Below, in pieces: positions 24,689 through 32,061 of a DNA stretch of 64,000 nucleotides; the stretch's first letter is position 1; each line of letters starts with the position of its first letter. The stretch lies in contig NZ_BSFL01000002.1 of the NCBI RefSeq assembly GCF_027922325.1, forward strand, positions 1-64,000, written 5' to 3'. The position numbers were made by a program, and so were the translations under genes. Source of the stretch: Methylopila turkensis (GTDB lineage: Bacteria; Pseudomonadota; Alphaproteobacteria; Rhizobiales; Methylopilaceae). The notes beneath the pieces are model-generated. The model worked only from the letters and a program-made list of their open reading frames with translations. It ran no database searches and was not told the DNA's origin.

Positions 24689-26080
24689 TCATGTCCGCGC
24701 CATGGCGCGCGCCAGCACGTCGTAGACCCGCGGGTCGCCGCACTGCGCCACGTTGAAGCGCATGAAGCTGGACGCGGTGCGCGAGACGCTGAACACGTCG
24801 CCGGGCGCCAGCACGACGCCTTCGGCCAGCGCGGCGGTCGCGACGGCTGCGGCGTCGAGGCCGTCCGGCAGGCGGCGCCAGAGGAACACACCTGCCCGCG
24901 GTTCGGTCCATGGCGCGAAGCCGAGCCGCGCGAGCTTCGCGTCCACGTCGCGCATCGCGAGCGACAGGCGCCGGCGGAGCGCCTCCACATGCCGGCGGTA
25001 GCCGCCGTCGCCGAGCGCGCCCGCGATCAGTTCGGTCGCGGCGGGGCTCGCGGCCCCGAAGCCGGTCGCGACCTGCAGGTCGATCAGCCCCTCTATCCAG
25101 TCCGCCCGCGCCGCGATGTGCCCGCAGCGCACCGAGGCCGACAGGGTCTTCGAAAAGCTGCCGATCCGGATGACCCGGCAGAGCCCGTCGAGGGCCGCGA
25201 GCCGCGGCGACGGCTCCGGCTCGAAATCCGCGAAGATGTCGTCCTCGACGATGACGACGTCATGGGCCGCCGCCAGGCTCAGCACGCGGTGCGCGACGTG
25301 CGGCGACAGGCTCGCGCCGGTCGGATTGTGGAGGCCGGAATTGGTGAGGTAGAGCCGCGGCCGGCGCTCCGCGAGAACCTTCCCGAACGCCGCGAGGTCC
25401 GGGCCGTTCGGCGTGAACGGCGCGCCGACGATCTCGACCTGATGGGCGCGCAGCAGCGCGAGGAAGTTGAAATAGCAGGGGTCGTCGACCAGCACCGTAT
25501 CGCCCGGACGGAGCAGAAAGCGGCAGACGAGATCGATCGCGTGGGTGCCGGAGGCCGTCAGGATGATCTGGTCCGGCGCGGCCTCCACCCCCTGGTCGGC
25601 CATGCGGCGCGCGAGCAGACGGCGCAGCGCAGCCGAGCCTCGCGCCCCGCCGTAATCGGCGAGCGTGGCGTCGTCGGCGCGCGCCAGCGCCCGGATCGAC
25701 CGTCGCAGCTCGGTCATCGGCATCCAGTCCGCCGGCAGCCAGCCGCAGCCGGGCTTCAGCGTCTCCGGGCCGGCGTCGAGCGACTGGCGCGACACCCACA
25801 GCGGATCGACGGCGCGGTCGAGCTTCGGCCCGACTTCCGCAAGCGTCAGCGGCGCAGCGCCGCCGACGACATAGAAGCCCGAACCGCGGCGGGACCGGAT
25901 CAGGCCCTCGGCGGCCAGCCGGTCATAGGCCTCCACCACCGTTGACGGCGACACCCGCATCGCCGAGGCGAAACCGCGGATCGACGGCAGCCGGTCGCCG
26001 GGCGCGAGCGTGCGGCTCGTCACCCGCCGGCGGATCGCGTCCATCACCTCGGCCGTGCGCGTCGTCTCGGCTAGGCTCAT
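24689..26080 (-). CDS. MocR-type regulator (GntR wHTH + aminotransferase fold)
   Basis: 463 residues. A GntR winged helix (about 5-75; LAPGDRLPSIRGFASAMRVSPSTVVEAYDRLAAEG) is joined to a fold-type I PLP-dependent aminotransferase domain. The PLP lysine is in SFSKTL, and NSGLHNPTG and VDDPCYFNF are also seen. MocR proteins sense PLP or amino compounds and typically control a divergent neighbour, here the EamA exporter at 26209. The ATG at 26080 is the natural start of the wHTH domain. An inverted repeat lies just upstream. Confidence 0.9.
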   Translation of the reverse strand: MSLAETTRTAEVMDAIRRRVTSRTLAPGDRLPSIRGFASAMRVSPSTVVEAYDRLAAEGLIRSRRGSGFYVVGGAAPLTLAEVGPKLDRAVDPLWVSRQSLDAGPETLKPGCGWLPADWMPMTELRRSIRALARADDATLADYGGARGSAALRRLLARRMADQGVEAAPDQIILTASGTHAIDLVCRFLLRPGDTVLVDDPCYFNFLALLRAHQVEIVGAPFTPNGPDLAAFGKVLAERRPRLYLTNSGLHNPTGASLSPHVAHRVLSLAAAHDVVIVEDDIFADFEPEPSPRLAALDGLCRVIRIGSFSKTLSASVRCGHIAARADWIEGLIDLQVATGFGAASPAATELIAGALGDGGYRRHVEALRRRLSLAMRDVDAKLARLGFAPWTEPRAGVFLWRRLPDGLDAAAVATAALAEGVVLAPGDVFSVSRTASSFMRFNVAQCGDPRVYDVLARAMART

Positions 26081-26093
26081 GCCCGCAGCCCCT

Positions 26094-26123
26094 AACTGTA
26101 TGGGTTTAGCCTGCATAACAGTT
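26094..26123. promoter_or_regulatory. Candidate MocR operator in the divergent promoter
   Basis: AACTGT (26094-26099) and ACAGTT (26118-26123) form an inverted repeat with an 18-base AT-rich spacer. The site is 14 bases upstream of the MocR start and 86 bases upstream of the EamA gene. The position fits an autoregulated MocR site. Confidence 0.45.
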
Positions 26124-26208
26124 TCGCCGGATTGTACTGCTCCGTCTCTGGCGGCGCCAGCCCGCTCCCCGCTAACGGTCGACGCCGCGACAGGGCGGGG
26201 AGGACGGC

Positions 26209-27069
26209 ATGGGACGGGCGATGGAAGGCTGGGGCAGCGGCCTGATCGGCGTGATCATCTTCAGCGGCTCGCTGCCGGCGACGCGGGTCGCCGTCGGCGG
26301 CCTGCCGCCGCTGTTCCTGACCTCGGCGCGCGCGGCGATCGCCGGCGCGCTGGCCGCCGCCCTGCTGCTCGCGCTGCGTCAGCGGCGCCCCTCCCGCGCG
26401 GACCTCGTTCCGCTCGCGATCGTCGCGCTTGGCGTCGTCGTCGGCTTCCCGCTGCTGACCGCGATCGCGCTCGAGCGCATCACCTCGGCGCGTTCGATCG
26501 TCTTCATCGGCCTGCTGCCGCTCGCCACCGCCCTGTTCGCGGTCGCGCGCGCCGGCGAACGTCCGAAGCCCGCGTTCTGGCTGTTCGCGATCGTCGGTGG
26601 CCTGTCCGTCGCGGGGTTCGCGCTCGCGACCAGCGCCGGCGGCTCGCTCGCCGGCGACCTGCTGATGGTGGCGGCGGTCGCGATCTGCGGACTCGGCTAC
26701 GCCGAAGGCGCCGCGCTGTCGCGCCGGCTCGGCGGCTGGCAGGTCATTTCCTGGGCGCTGGTCGTCGCGCTGCCGGCGGCCGCGCCGTTCGCGCTCGCGA
26801 GCGCTCCCGCGACGTGGGACGGCGTCGGCGGCGCGGCGTGGCTCGGCCTCGGCTACGTCTCGGTGTTCAGCATGCTGGTCGGCTTCGCGTTCTGGTACCG
26901 CGGGCTTGCGCTTGGCGGCGCCGCCGGCGTCGGCCAGCTGCAACTGCTGCAGCCGTTCTTCGGCTTCGCGCTGGCGGCGCTGCTGCTCGGAGAGCCCGTC
27001 GCCTGGCCGATGTTCGTCACGACCGCCGTCGTCGTCGCCTGCGTGGCGGGCGCGAGGCGCTTTGCCTGA
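26209..27069 (+). CDS. EamA/DMT-family transporter
   Basis: 286 residues with ten predicted membrane helices in two EamA repeats (for example GVIIFSGSLPATRVAV at the start of the first and GLGYAEGAALSRRL at the start of the second). The family exports amino acids or metabolites. Its placement opposite a MocR regulator is a widespread pair, so it is probably induced by the compound the regulator senses. GGGGAGGACGGC precedes the ATG at 26209. Confidence 0.88.
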   Translation: MGRAMEGWGSGLIGVIIFSGSLPATRVAVGGLPPLFLTSARAAIAGALAAALLLALRQRRPSRADLVPLAIVALGVVVGFPLLTAIALERITSARSIVFIGLLPLATALFAVARAGERPKPAFWLFAIVGGLSVAGFALATSAGGSLAGDLLMVAAVAICGLGYAEGAALSRRLGGWQVISWALVVALPAAAPFALASAPATWDGVGGAAWLGLGYVSVFSMLVGFAFWYRGLALGGAAGVGQLQLLQPFFGFALAALLLGEPVAWPMFVTTAVVVACVAGARRFA

Positions 27070-27085
27070 GGAACGCCGGCCGCCG

Positions 27086-27097
27086 GCAACTAATTGC
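27086..27097. promoter_or_regulatory. Candidate operator GCAACTAATTGC upstream of the AprA-like operon
   Basis: An imperfect palindrome (GCAA-CTAA-TTGC) 57 bases before the DUF971 start. The exact reverse complement is at 109-120, and the first nine bases recur at 31950-31958. It is a candidate binding site for the Crp/Fnr-family regulator encoded at 30899-31693 (inference). Confidence 0.45.
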
Positions 27098-27154
27098 TGT
27101 CTCCGTTCCGCGGTTTCCCATCCTCTTGCAGGCACGATGCGAGAGGAGAACGCG

Positions 27155-27526
27155 ATGGAGCATCCGCTCGAACGGATCGCCGGCGGCCAGCCGCCCTTCG
27201 ATCCGGCGGACACGCCGGCGGAAGCCGCCGTCCGCGACGCCGGCCGGGAGCTCCGGCTGAGCTTCCACGACGGCGACGTCGCCACGCTTTCGGCCGAGAC
27301 GCTCCGGCTCGGCTGCCGCTGCGCCTGGTGCACCCGCGCCCGCGCCGACGGACGTTTCCCCGCTGCGTTTCCGGGCGTCGCGATCACAGCGATCGAGCCG
27401 CTCGGCGGCTACGCCGCGCACATGACCTTCGACGACGGCCACGACCGCGGGATCTACCCGTGGACCTATCTTCGCCGCCTCGCCGCGGGCGAGACCGCCC
27501 CGGCGGCTCCCGCGCGCGCCGCCTGA
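27155..27526 (+). CDS. DUF971 domain protein
   Basis: 123 residues. The DUF971/GBBH-like N-terminal domain has the metal-binding CRCAWC segment (about 53-58) and HMTFDDGHDRGIYPW toward the end. The same domain occurs as the C-terminus of HCF101-type Fe-S cluster carriers and at the N-terminus of gamma-butyrobetaine hydroxylase. It is the first gene of the flavoprotein operon, so a role in Fe-S or metal delivery to the AprAB-like proteins is possible (inference). The ATG at 27155 is chosen over 27137 because AGGAG lies between the two. Confidence 0.8.
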   Translation: MEHPLERIAGGQPPFDPADTPAEAAVRDAGRELRLSFHDGDVATLSAETLRLGCRCAWCTRARADGRFPAAFPGVAITAIEPLGGYAAHMTFDDGHDRGIYPWTYLRRLAAGETAPAAPARAA

Positions 27527-27557
27527 ACCGACCCCCGCGAGCCAGACGAGACATCTC

Positions 27558-29297
27558 ATGAGCGAGCCCAAGACCGAGATCATCGAGACCGACCTGCTCG
27601 TCATCGGCGGCGGCACCGGCGGCCCGATGGCGGCGATCAAGGCCAAGGAAGCCAATCCGAAGCTGCGCGTCGTCCTGATGGAGAAGGCCAACGTCAAGCG
27701 CTCCGGCGCGATCTCCATGGGCATGGACGGCCTGAACAACGCCGTCGTGCCGGGCTACGCCACGCCCGAGCAGTATGTGAAGGAAATCACCGTCGCGAAC
27801 GACGGCATCGTCAACCAGAAGGCGGTGATGGCCTACGCCACCGGCTCCTTCCCGATGATCCAGTACCTCGACAAGCTTGGGGTGAAGTTCGAGAAGGACG
27901 GCTCCGGCGAGTACAACATGCGCAAGGTCCACCACATGGGGACCTACGTGCTGCCGATGCCGGAAGGCCACAACGTCAAGAAGGTGCTGTACCGGCAGCT
28001 CCGCCGCCTGCAGGTGGCGGTGACGAACCGCTACATGGCGACCCGGCTGCTGAAGGGCGCCGACGGCCGCATCGCCGGCGCGGTCGGCGTCAACACCCGC
28101 ACCTCCGAGTTCCTGGTGGTGAAGGCGAAGGCGGTCATCCTCGCCTGCGGCGCAGCTGGGCGCCTCGGCCTGCCGGCCTCCGGCTACATGTTCGGCACCT
28201 ACGAGAACGCCGCCAACTGCGGCGACGGCTACGCCATGGCCTACCACGCCGGCGCCGAGCTCGCGAACCTCGAGTGCTACCAGATCAATCCGCTGATCAA
28301 GGACTACAACGGCCCGTCCTGCGCCTACGTCACCGGCCCGTTCGGCGGCTTCACCGCCAATAACAAGGGCGACCGCTTCATCGAGTGCGACTACTGGTCG
28401 GGCCAGATGATGCTGGAGTTCTGGCGCGAGCTGCAGTCGGGCAACGGCCCGGTCTACCTCAAGATGGACCACCTCGCGGAAGAGACGATCTCCGAGATCG
28501 AGACCATCCTGCACACCAACGAGCGGCCCTCGCGCGGCCGGTTCCACGAGCGGCGCGGCAACGACTACCGCAAGCAGCCTGTGGAGATGCACATCTCCGA
28601 GATCGGCTTCTGCTCGGGCCATTCCGCCTCGGGCGTCGCAGTCGACGAGTTCGCCCGCACGACGGTGCCTGGCCTCTACGCCGTCGGCGACATGGCGAGC
28701 GTGCCGCACAACTACATGCTGGGCGCATTCGTGAACGGCGGCATCGCCGGCGCCGACGCGGCCGAATACTGCGCCAACGTCGACCTCGCCGCGCATGACG
28801 AGGGCCACCTCGCCGCCGAGAAGGAGCGCGTGCTGGCGCCGACCCGGCGCGAGGACGGGCTGACGCCGCACGAGATGGAGTTCAAGACCCGCCGGCTGGT
28901 GAACGACTATCTCGAACCGCCGAAGGTGACCGCCAAGATGCGGATCGGCCAGCGCCGCTTCGCCGAGATCCGCGACGACCTTTCGGCGCTCTGCGCCCGC
29001 GACCCGCACGAGCTGCTGCGCGCGCTCGAGATGCAGACCATCCTCGACTGCGCCGACATGGCGGCGGCGGCCTCGCTCTACCGCACCGAAAGCCGCTGGG
29101 GCTTCTATCACCTGCGCGTCGACCATCCCGAGACCAACGACGACGAGTGGTTCTGCCACACCGCCCTCTACAAGGACGAGAACGGCCAAATGGCCCACGC
29201 CAAGCGCGCGGTCGACCCGTACATCGTGCCCGTCGAGGCCGACGAGATGGCCGCCTACCACCAGCTCCGCGTGAAGACGCCGGCCGCGGCCGAGTGA
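27558..29297 (+). CDS. AprA-like FAD-dependent flavoprotein
   Basis: 579 residues of the succinate dehydrogenase/fumarate reductase flavoprotein superfamily, closest in layout to the alpha subunit of adenylylsulfate reductase (AprA). It shows the dinucleotide motif VIGGGTGGPMAA (15-26), KRSGAISMGMDGLN in the AprA-like position, CGAAGRLGLPASGYMFGTYEN, a GPVYLKMD segment matching the AprA GPIYM stretch, and PGLYAVGDMAS near the FAD isoalloxazine. AprA is usually somewhat longer (over 600 residues). Its partner ferredoxin follows after 12 bases. It may reduce or oxidise a sulfur compound, but the reaction cannot be told from sequence and APS itself is unlikely because no sulfate-reduction genes are near. 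Confidence 0.85.
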   Translation: MSEPKTEIIETDLLVIGGGTGGPMAAIKAKEANPKLRVVLMEKANVKRSGAISMGMDGLNNAVVPGYATPEQYVKEITVANDGIVNQKAVMAYATGSFPMIQYLDKLGVKFEKDGSGEYNMRKVHHMGTYVLPMPEGHNVKKVLYRQLRRLQVAVTNRYMATRLLKGADGRIAGAVGVNTRTSEFLVVKAKAVILACGAAGRLGLPASGYMFGTYENAANCGDGYAMAYHAGAELANLECYQINPLIKDYNGPSCAYVTGPFGGFTANNKGDRFIECDYWSGQMMLEFWRELQSGNGPVYLKMDHLAEETISEIETILHTNERPSRGRFHERRGNDYRKQPVEMHISEIGFCSGHSASGVAVDEFARTTVPGLYAVGDMASVPHNYMLGAFVNGGIAGADAAEYCANVDLAAHDEGHLAAEKERVLAPTRREDGLTPHEMEFKTRRLVNDYLEPPKVTAKMRIGQRRFAEIRDDLSALCARDPHELLRALEMQTILDCADMAAAASLYRTESRWGFYHLRVDHPETNDDEWFCHTALYKDENGQMAHAKRAVDPYIVPVEADEMAAYHQLRVKTPAAAE

Positions 29298-29309
29298 GGA
29301 AACAGAGCC

Positions 29310-29543
29310 ATGCCGATCATCACCCACGCCAAGAGCGCCGCTGTCGTCATCGACGACGCCAAATGCATCGCCGAGAAGGGCTGCACCGTCTGCGTCGACG
29401 TCTGCCCGCTCGACATCCTCGCGATCGACGAGGGGCGGCAGAAGGCGTTCATGAAATACGACGAGTGCTGGTACTGCATGCCCTGCGAGGCCGACTGCCC
29501 GACCGGCGCGGTCAAGGTCAACATCCCGTACCTGCTGCGCTGA
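29310..29543 (+). CDS. AprB-like 2[4Fe-4S] ferredoxin
   Basis: 77 residues with two clusters: Cys19, Cys25, Cys28, Cys32 (CTVCVDVCP) and Cys53, Cys56, Cys59, Cys63 (CWYCMPCEADCP). The order and the aromatic CWYC match the beta subunit of adenylylsulfate reductase, but the roughly 70-residue C-terminal tail that wraps around AprA in that enzyme is absent. It should pass electrons to the FAD of the preceding protein. GAGGAAACAGAGCC supplies the ribosome binding site. Confidence 0.88.
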   Translation: MPIITHAKSAAVVIDDAKCIAEKGCTVCVDVCPLDILAIDEGRQKAFMKYDECWYCMPCEADCPTGAVKVNIPYLLR

Positions 29544-29551
29544 AGCCCCTC

Positions 29552-29642
29552 GTCATGCCCGCCCGCAGGGCGGGTATCCACGACTTGGCCGGGGCAGCGC
29601 TCGACGCCTAAGTCGTAGATGCCCGGCTTCGCCGGGCATGAC
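29552..29642. repeat. Palindromic intergenic repeat, family B, copy 2
   Basis: Starts GTCATGCCCGCCC and ends GCCGGGCATGAC. Each half contains a small hairpin, and the halves are joined by TATCCACGACTT and its near inverse AAGTCGTAGATG. It lies between the AprB-like ferredoxin and the HEAT-repeat gene. The other copies are at 16125-16214 (full) and 31723-31757 (half). Confidence 0.8.
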
Positions 29643-29691
29643 GTTCGGAGGCTCGGCTGAACGTCGCGCTTAAATTTTGGAGCTTTGCGCC

Positions 29692-30654
29692 ATGCCCGTT
29701 TTCGACGCCTTCGACGACGACCTCGACGACCTGAAGGAGCGTGCGGCCGATCCGGACGCCGGCGTCCGGCGCGTCGCCATGATGGAGCTCGCGGAGCAGG
29801 TCGGCCCGGAAGCGATCGTGTTGCTGCTGAAGGGTCTGGGCGATCCCGACCCGGAGGTGCGCGCCGCCGCCGCCAAGGCGCTCGACGAGCATGACGGTCC
29901 GGAGGTCGTCGAGGGCCTGGTCGGCTCGCTCGAGGATCCGGACGAGACCGTCCGCCTGTCGGCGGCGGAATCGCTCGCCGACAAGAAGGAGCCGTCCTGC
30001 GGCCCGCTGCTGATCGAGCGCGCGGAGCACTCCGACCCGTTCGTGCAGGCGGCGGCGCTGCGGGCGCTGCGGGAGCTGACGCTGCCTGACGCGCTCGCGG
30101 CGGCGCTCAAGGCGCTGCGCAACCCGGCCCCGGAGGTGCGCCGCGAGGGCCTCGGCGTCATCGGCTGGCTGAAGGCCGAGCAGGCGATGCCGGCGCTGAT
30201 CGCGACCGCGTCCGACGAGGACCCGACAGTGCGCCGCGCCACCATGTCCGCGCTCGTGTTCGTCCGTCCGGGCGGCCCCGGCGCCTCGACGCTGGTCGCG
30301 GGCCTGTCCGACCCGCACTGGCAGGTGCGCGAGGAGGCCGCCGTCTCCGCCGCCAAAATCCGGTTGCCAGAGGCGACCGTCGCGCTGATCGGCGCGCTCG
30401 GCGATGACGTCTGGCAAGTGCGGATCAAGGCCGCCAACGCGCTTGGCCGGCTGAAGGCCGAAAGCGCGGTCGACGCGCTCGGGCCCCTGCTCGACAGCGA
30501 CATACCGAACCTGCGCAAAGAGGCCGCCGCGGCCCTCGGCGAGATCGCCTCGCCCGCGGCGATCCCGGCGCTCGAGCGCGCCATGGACGACCCCGATCCG
30601 GACGTGCGCAAGATGATCCGTTGGGCGCTGGGACGCTGCCACGCGGCGGTGTGA
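29692..30654 (+). CDS. HEAT-repeat protein
   Basis: 320 residues made of about nine or ten HEAT/PBS-lyase-type repeats of about 31 residues, each with the pattern D-P-D-x-x-V-R-x-x-A-A-x-A-L (for example DPDPEVRAAAAKAL, DPDETVRLSAAESL, DPDPDVRKMIRWAL). It begins with a very acidic segment (FDAFDDDLDDL). No signal peptide, so it is cytoplasmic. HEAT proteins act as scaffolds or maturation factors; here it may assist the AprAB-like pair. The ATG at 29692 has GGAG nine bases upstream. A strong terminator follows. Confidence 0.85.
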   Translation: MPVFDAFDDDLDDLKERAADPDAGVRRVAMMELAEQVGPEAIVLLLKGLGDPDPEVRAAAAKALDEHDGPEVVEGLVGSLEDPDETVRLSAAESLADKKEPSCGPLLIERAEHSDPFVQAAALRALRELTLPDALAAALKALRNPAPEVRREGLGVIGWLKAEQAMPALIATASDEDPTVRRATMSALVFVRPGGPGASTLVAGLSDPHWQVREEAAVSAAKIRLPEATVALIGALGDDVWQVRIKAANALGRLKAESAVDALGPLLDSDIPNLRKEAAAALGEIASPAAIPALERAMDDPDPDVRKMIRWALGRCHAAV

Positions 30655-30694
30655 CCCGGCCGCCGCAGGGCGCCCATCCCTACTCGCAACGACG

Positions 30695-30722
30695 AACGCG
30701 CCGGCCCTCGCCGGCGCGTTTT
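30695..30722 (+). terminator. Rho-independent terminator after the HEAT-repeat gene
   Basis: An 11-bp stem (AACGCGCCGGC / GCCGGCGCGTT) with a 4-base CCTC loop ends in TTTT. It closes the DUF971-AprA-AprB-HEAT operon and separates it from the Crp/Fnr gene. Confidence 0.85.
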
Positions 30723-30741
30723 GCGTTGGGGCCGCCTCCCG

Positions 30742-30780
30742 GATTTAAATGACTCAATCTATTTATTAGATATATTAAAC
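30742..30780 (+). promoter_or_regulatory. AT-rich promoter region of the Crp/Fnr gene
   Basis: An island of T/A-rich sequence (TTTAAATGACTC..., TATTTATTAGATATATTAAA) in GC-rich surroundings, 120-160 bases before the GTG at 30899. Several -10-like hexamers are possible and no single promoter stands out. Confidence 0.4.
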
Positions 30781-30844
30781 GCGCCTCGCCCGTGGGGAAG
30801 CGCCGCAATTGCGCTCAGTCTGCACGACTTTGAAGCTTTGAATT

Positions 30845-30855
30845 GGAATCATTCC
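30845..30855. promoter_or_regulatory. Palindrome GGAATCATTCC upstream of the Crp/Fnr gene
   Basis: A perfect 11-bp dyad (GGAAT-C-ATTCC) 43 bases before the regulator start. It could be an autoregulatory or other operator. It differs from the GCAA-N4-TTGC motif elsewhere. Confidence 0.3.
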
Positions 30856-30898
30856 GTGTTTCGCTGCAGTGCGAATTCGGCTCTCGGAGGACGGTGAC

Positions 30899-31693
30899 GT
30901 GCAACCATCGACGGCCGCAGCCTGGCCCCCTCTCCAGTCCGCTCACCCCGCGGTCGCCGCGCCCGCCGCCGCGCTGCTGCTGTCCGATGGCGAGGCGCAG
31001 GCGACGGCGCCCGGCGCGCAGCGCCAGCGCCCCCTGCTTGAAGGCCTGACCGAGAGCGAGCGCCGGCAGGTGCTGGAGCGCGGCCGCAAGCGCGTGCTCT
31101 ACCGCGGCGGCACGCTGTTCAGCCAGGGCTCGCCCCATGACGGCATCTACCTGATCGAGAGCGGCCGCATCCGCGTGTTCTACGCCGCCCCCTCCGGTCG
31201 CGAGATCACGCTCGCCTACTGGTATCCCGGCAATTTCGTCGGGGGACCGGAGGTGTTCGGCGGCGCGCCGCACGTCTGGTCCGGCATGGCCGCGAGCAAT
31301 TCGAGCGTGGTCCACCTGCCCGGCGCGGCCCTTCGCGACCTCGCGACCCAGATCCCCGCGCTCGCGATCGGCCTGATCGACGGGCTCGTGTTCAAGGGCA
31401 AGTGCTATTCGACCATGGCGCAGATGCTCGGCACCCGCTCGATCACCGAGCGGCTCGCCCATCTGCTGCTCCACCTCGCCGATCTCTACGGCGTGCCGGA
31501 CGACGACGGCGTCCTGATCGCGGCGAGCTTCACCCATGCCGACCTCGCCCATCTCGTCGGCGCCACCCGGCAGTGGGTCACGATCAGCCTGAAGCGGCTC
31601 GCCGAGCGCGGCGTGGTCGAGGCGCGGCGCTCGGACATCCTGATCCGCCGGCCGGACGTGCTGGCCCAGATGCGCAGCAGCGGCGACGCCTGA
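30899..31693 (+). CDS. Crp/Fnr-family transcriptional regulator
   Basis: 264 residues. A Pro/Ala-rich N-terminal extension of about 40 residues precedes a cyclic nucleotide-binding-like beta-roll (about 50-160; GGTLFSQGSPHDGIYLIESGRIRVFY), the dimerisation helix and a C-terminal helix-turn-helix (FTHADLAHLVGATRQWVTISLKRL). Only one cysteine (FKGKCYST), so it lacks the Fe-S cluster of FNR. The recognition helix reads TRQWVTIS rather than the usual RETVSR, so its DNA site should differ from CRP and FNR boxes. The GTG at 30899 is preferred because GGAGG lies eight bases upstream. It lies between two operons it may control. Confidence 0.85.
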   Translation: MQPSTAAAWPPLQSAHPAVAAPAAALLLSDGEAQATAPGAQRQRPLLEGLTESERRQVLERGRKRVLYRGGTLFSQGSPHDGIYLIESGRIRVFYAAPSGREITLAYWYPGNFVGGPEVFGGAPHVWSGMAASNSSVVHLPGAALRDLATQIPALAIGLIDGLVFKGKCYSTMAQMLGTRSITERLAHLLLHLADLYGVPDDDGVLIAASFTHADLAHLVGATRQWVTISLKRLAERGVVEARRSDILIRRPDVLAQMRSSGDA

Positions 31694-31722
31694 GAGCGTA
31701 ATGATCGCCGCTTGAACCGCGG

Positions 31723-31757
31723 CGTCATGTCCGCGGCTTCGTGGGCATCCACGACTT
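31723..31757. repeat. Half copy of palindromic repeat family B
   Basis: CGTCATGTCCGCGGCTTCG...GGGCATCCACGACTT matches the left half of the elements at 16125 and 29552, but the inverse right half is missing. Probably a degraded copy. Confidence 0.55.
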
Positions 31758-31948
31758 CGGCGTCGAGCTCGTTCATCCCGGAAAGTCGCGGGCGCCCAGT
31801 TCCGCCTCGCATGCGTTCGGCGAGGTCGCAGGGCCGTCGAGCGCCCGCTCAACCCGCCCAAACCGTTCACGCTCCCGGCACAGCCGCCCTCCGGCCGCCG
31901 CACATGACGGCAGTGGCATGGCGCGCAAACCGGCAGGCCTTGTTTTTT

Positions 31949-31960
31949 GGCAACTAATCC
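31949..31960. promoter_or_regulatory. Partial match to the GCAACTAATTGC motif
   Basis: GGCAACTAATCC shares GCAACTAAT with 27086-27097 but loses the TTGC half. It lies 101 bases before the substrate-binding protein gene, just after a T-rich run. Confidence 0.35.
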
Positions 31961-32061
31961 ACCGCCTCACGGCCTCTCCGTTTGAAGCGGAGCCCCCCCG
32001 CTTCGATGATCATTGGCGTCAGTCCTGAACGGACGCTTGGTTCTTCGAAGCGAGGTGGGCG

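Larger units (their letters stand above)
31694..32061. other. 368-base intergenic region before the ABC importer
   Basis: No gene is seen. It holds a half copy of repeat family B (31723-31757), a T-rich run and the GGCAACTAATCC motif at 31949-31960. GAGGTGGGCG precedes the importer start. A hairpin GAAGCGGAG/CGCTTC near 31995-32010 is weak. Confidence 0.5.

Noticed and set aside
27085..27098. GGCAACTAATTGCT as a sigma-54 promoter
   Set aside because: The GG to GC spacing is nine bases instead of ten, and the matching site at 109-120 lacks GG while that at 31949-31960 lacks GC. A regulator operator explains all three better.
27558..29543. Dissimilatory adenylylsulfate reductase
   Set aside because: The AprB-like partner lacks the tail, and no sat, dsr, qmo or sox genes are present.
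30899..31693. True FNR oxygen sensor
   Set aside because: Only one cysteine is present, so a 4Fe-4S cluster with four cysteine ligands cannot be built.
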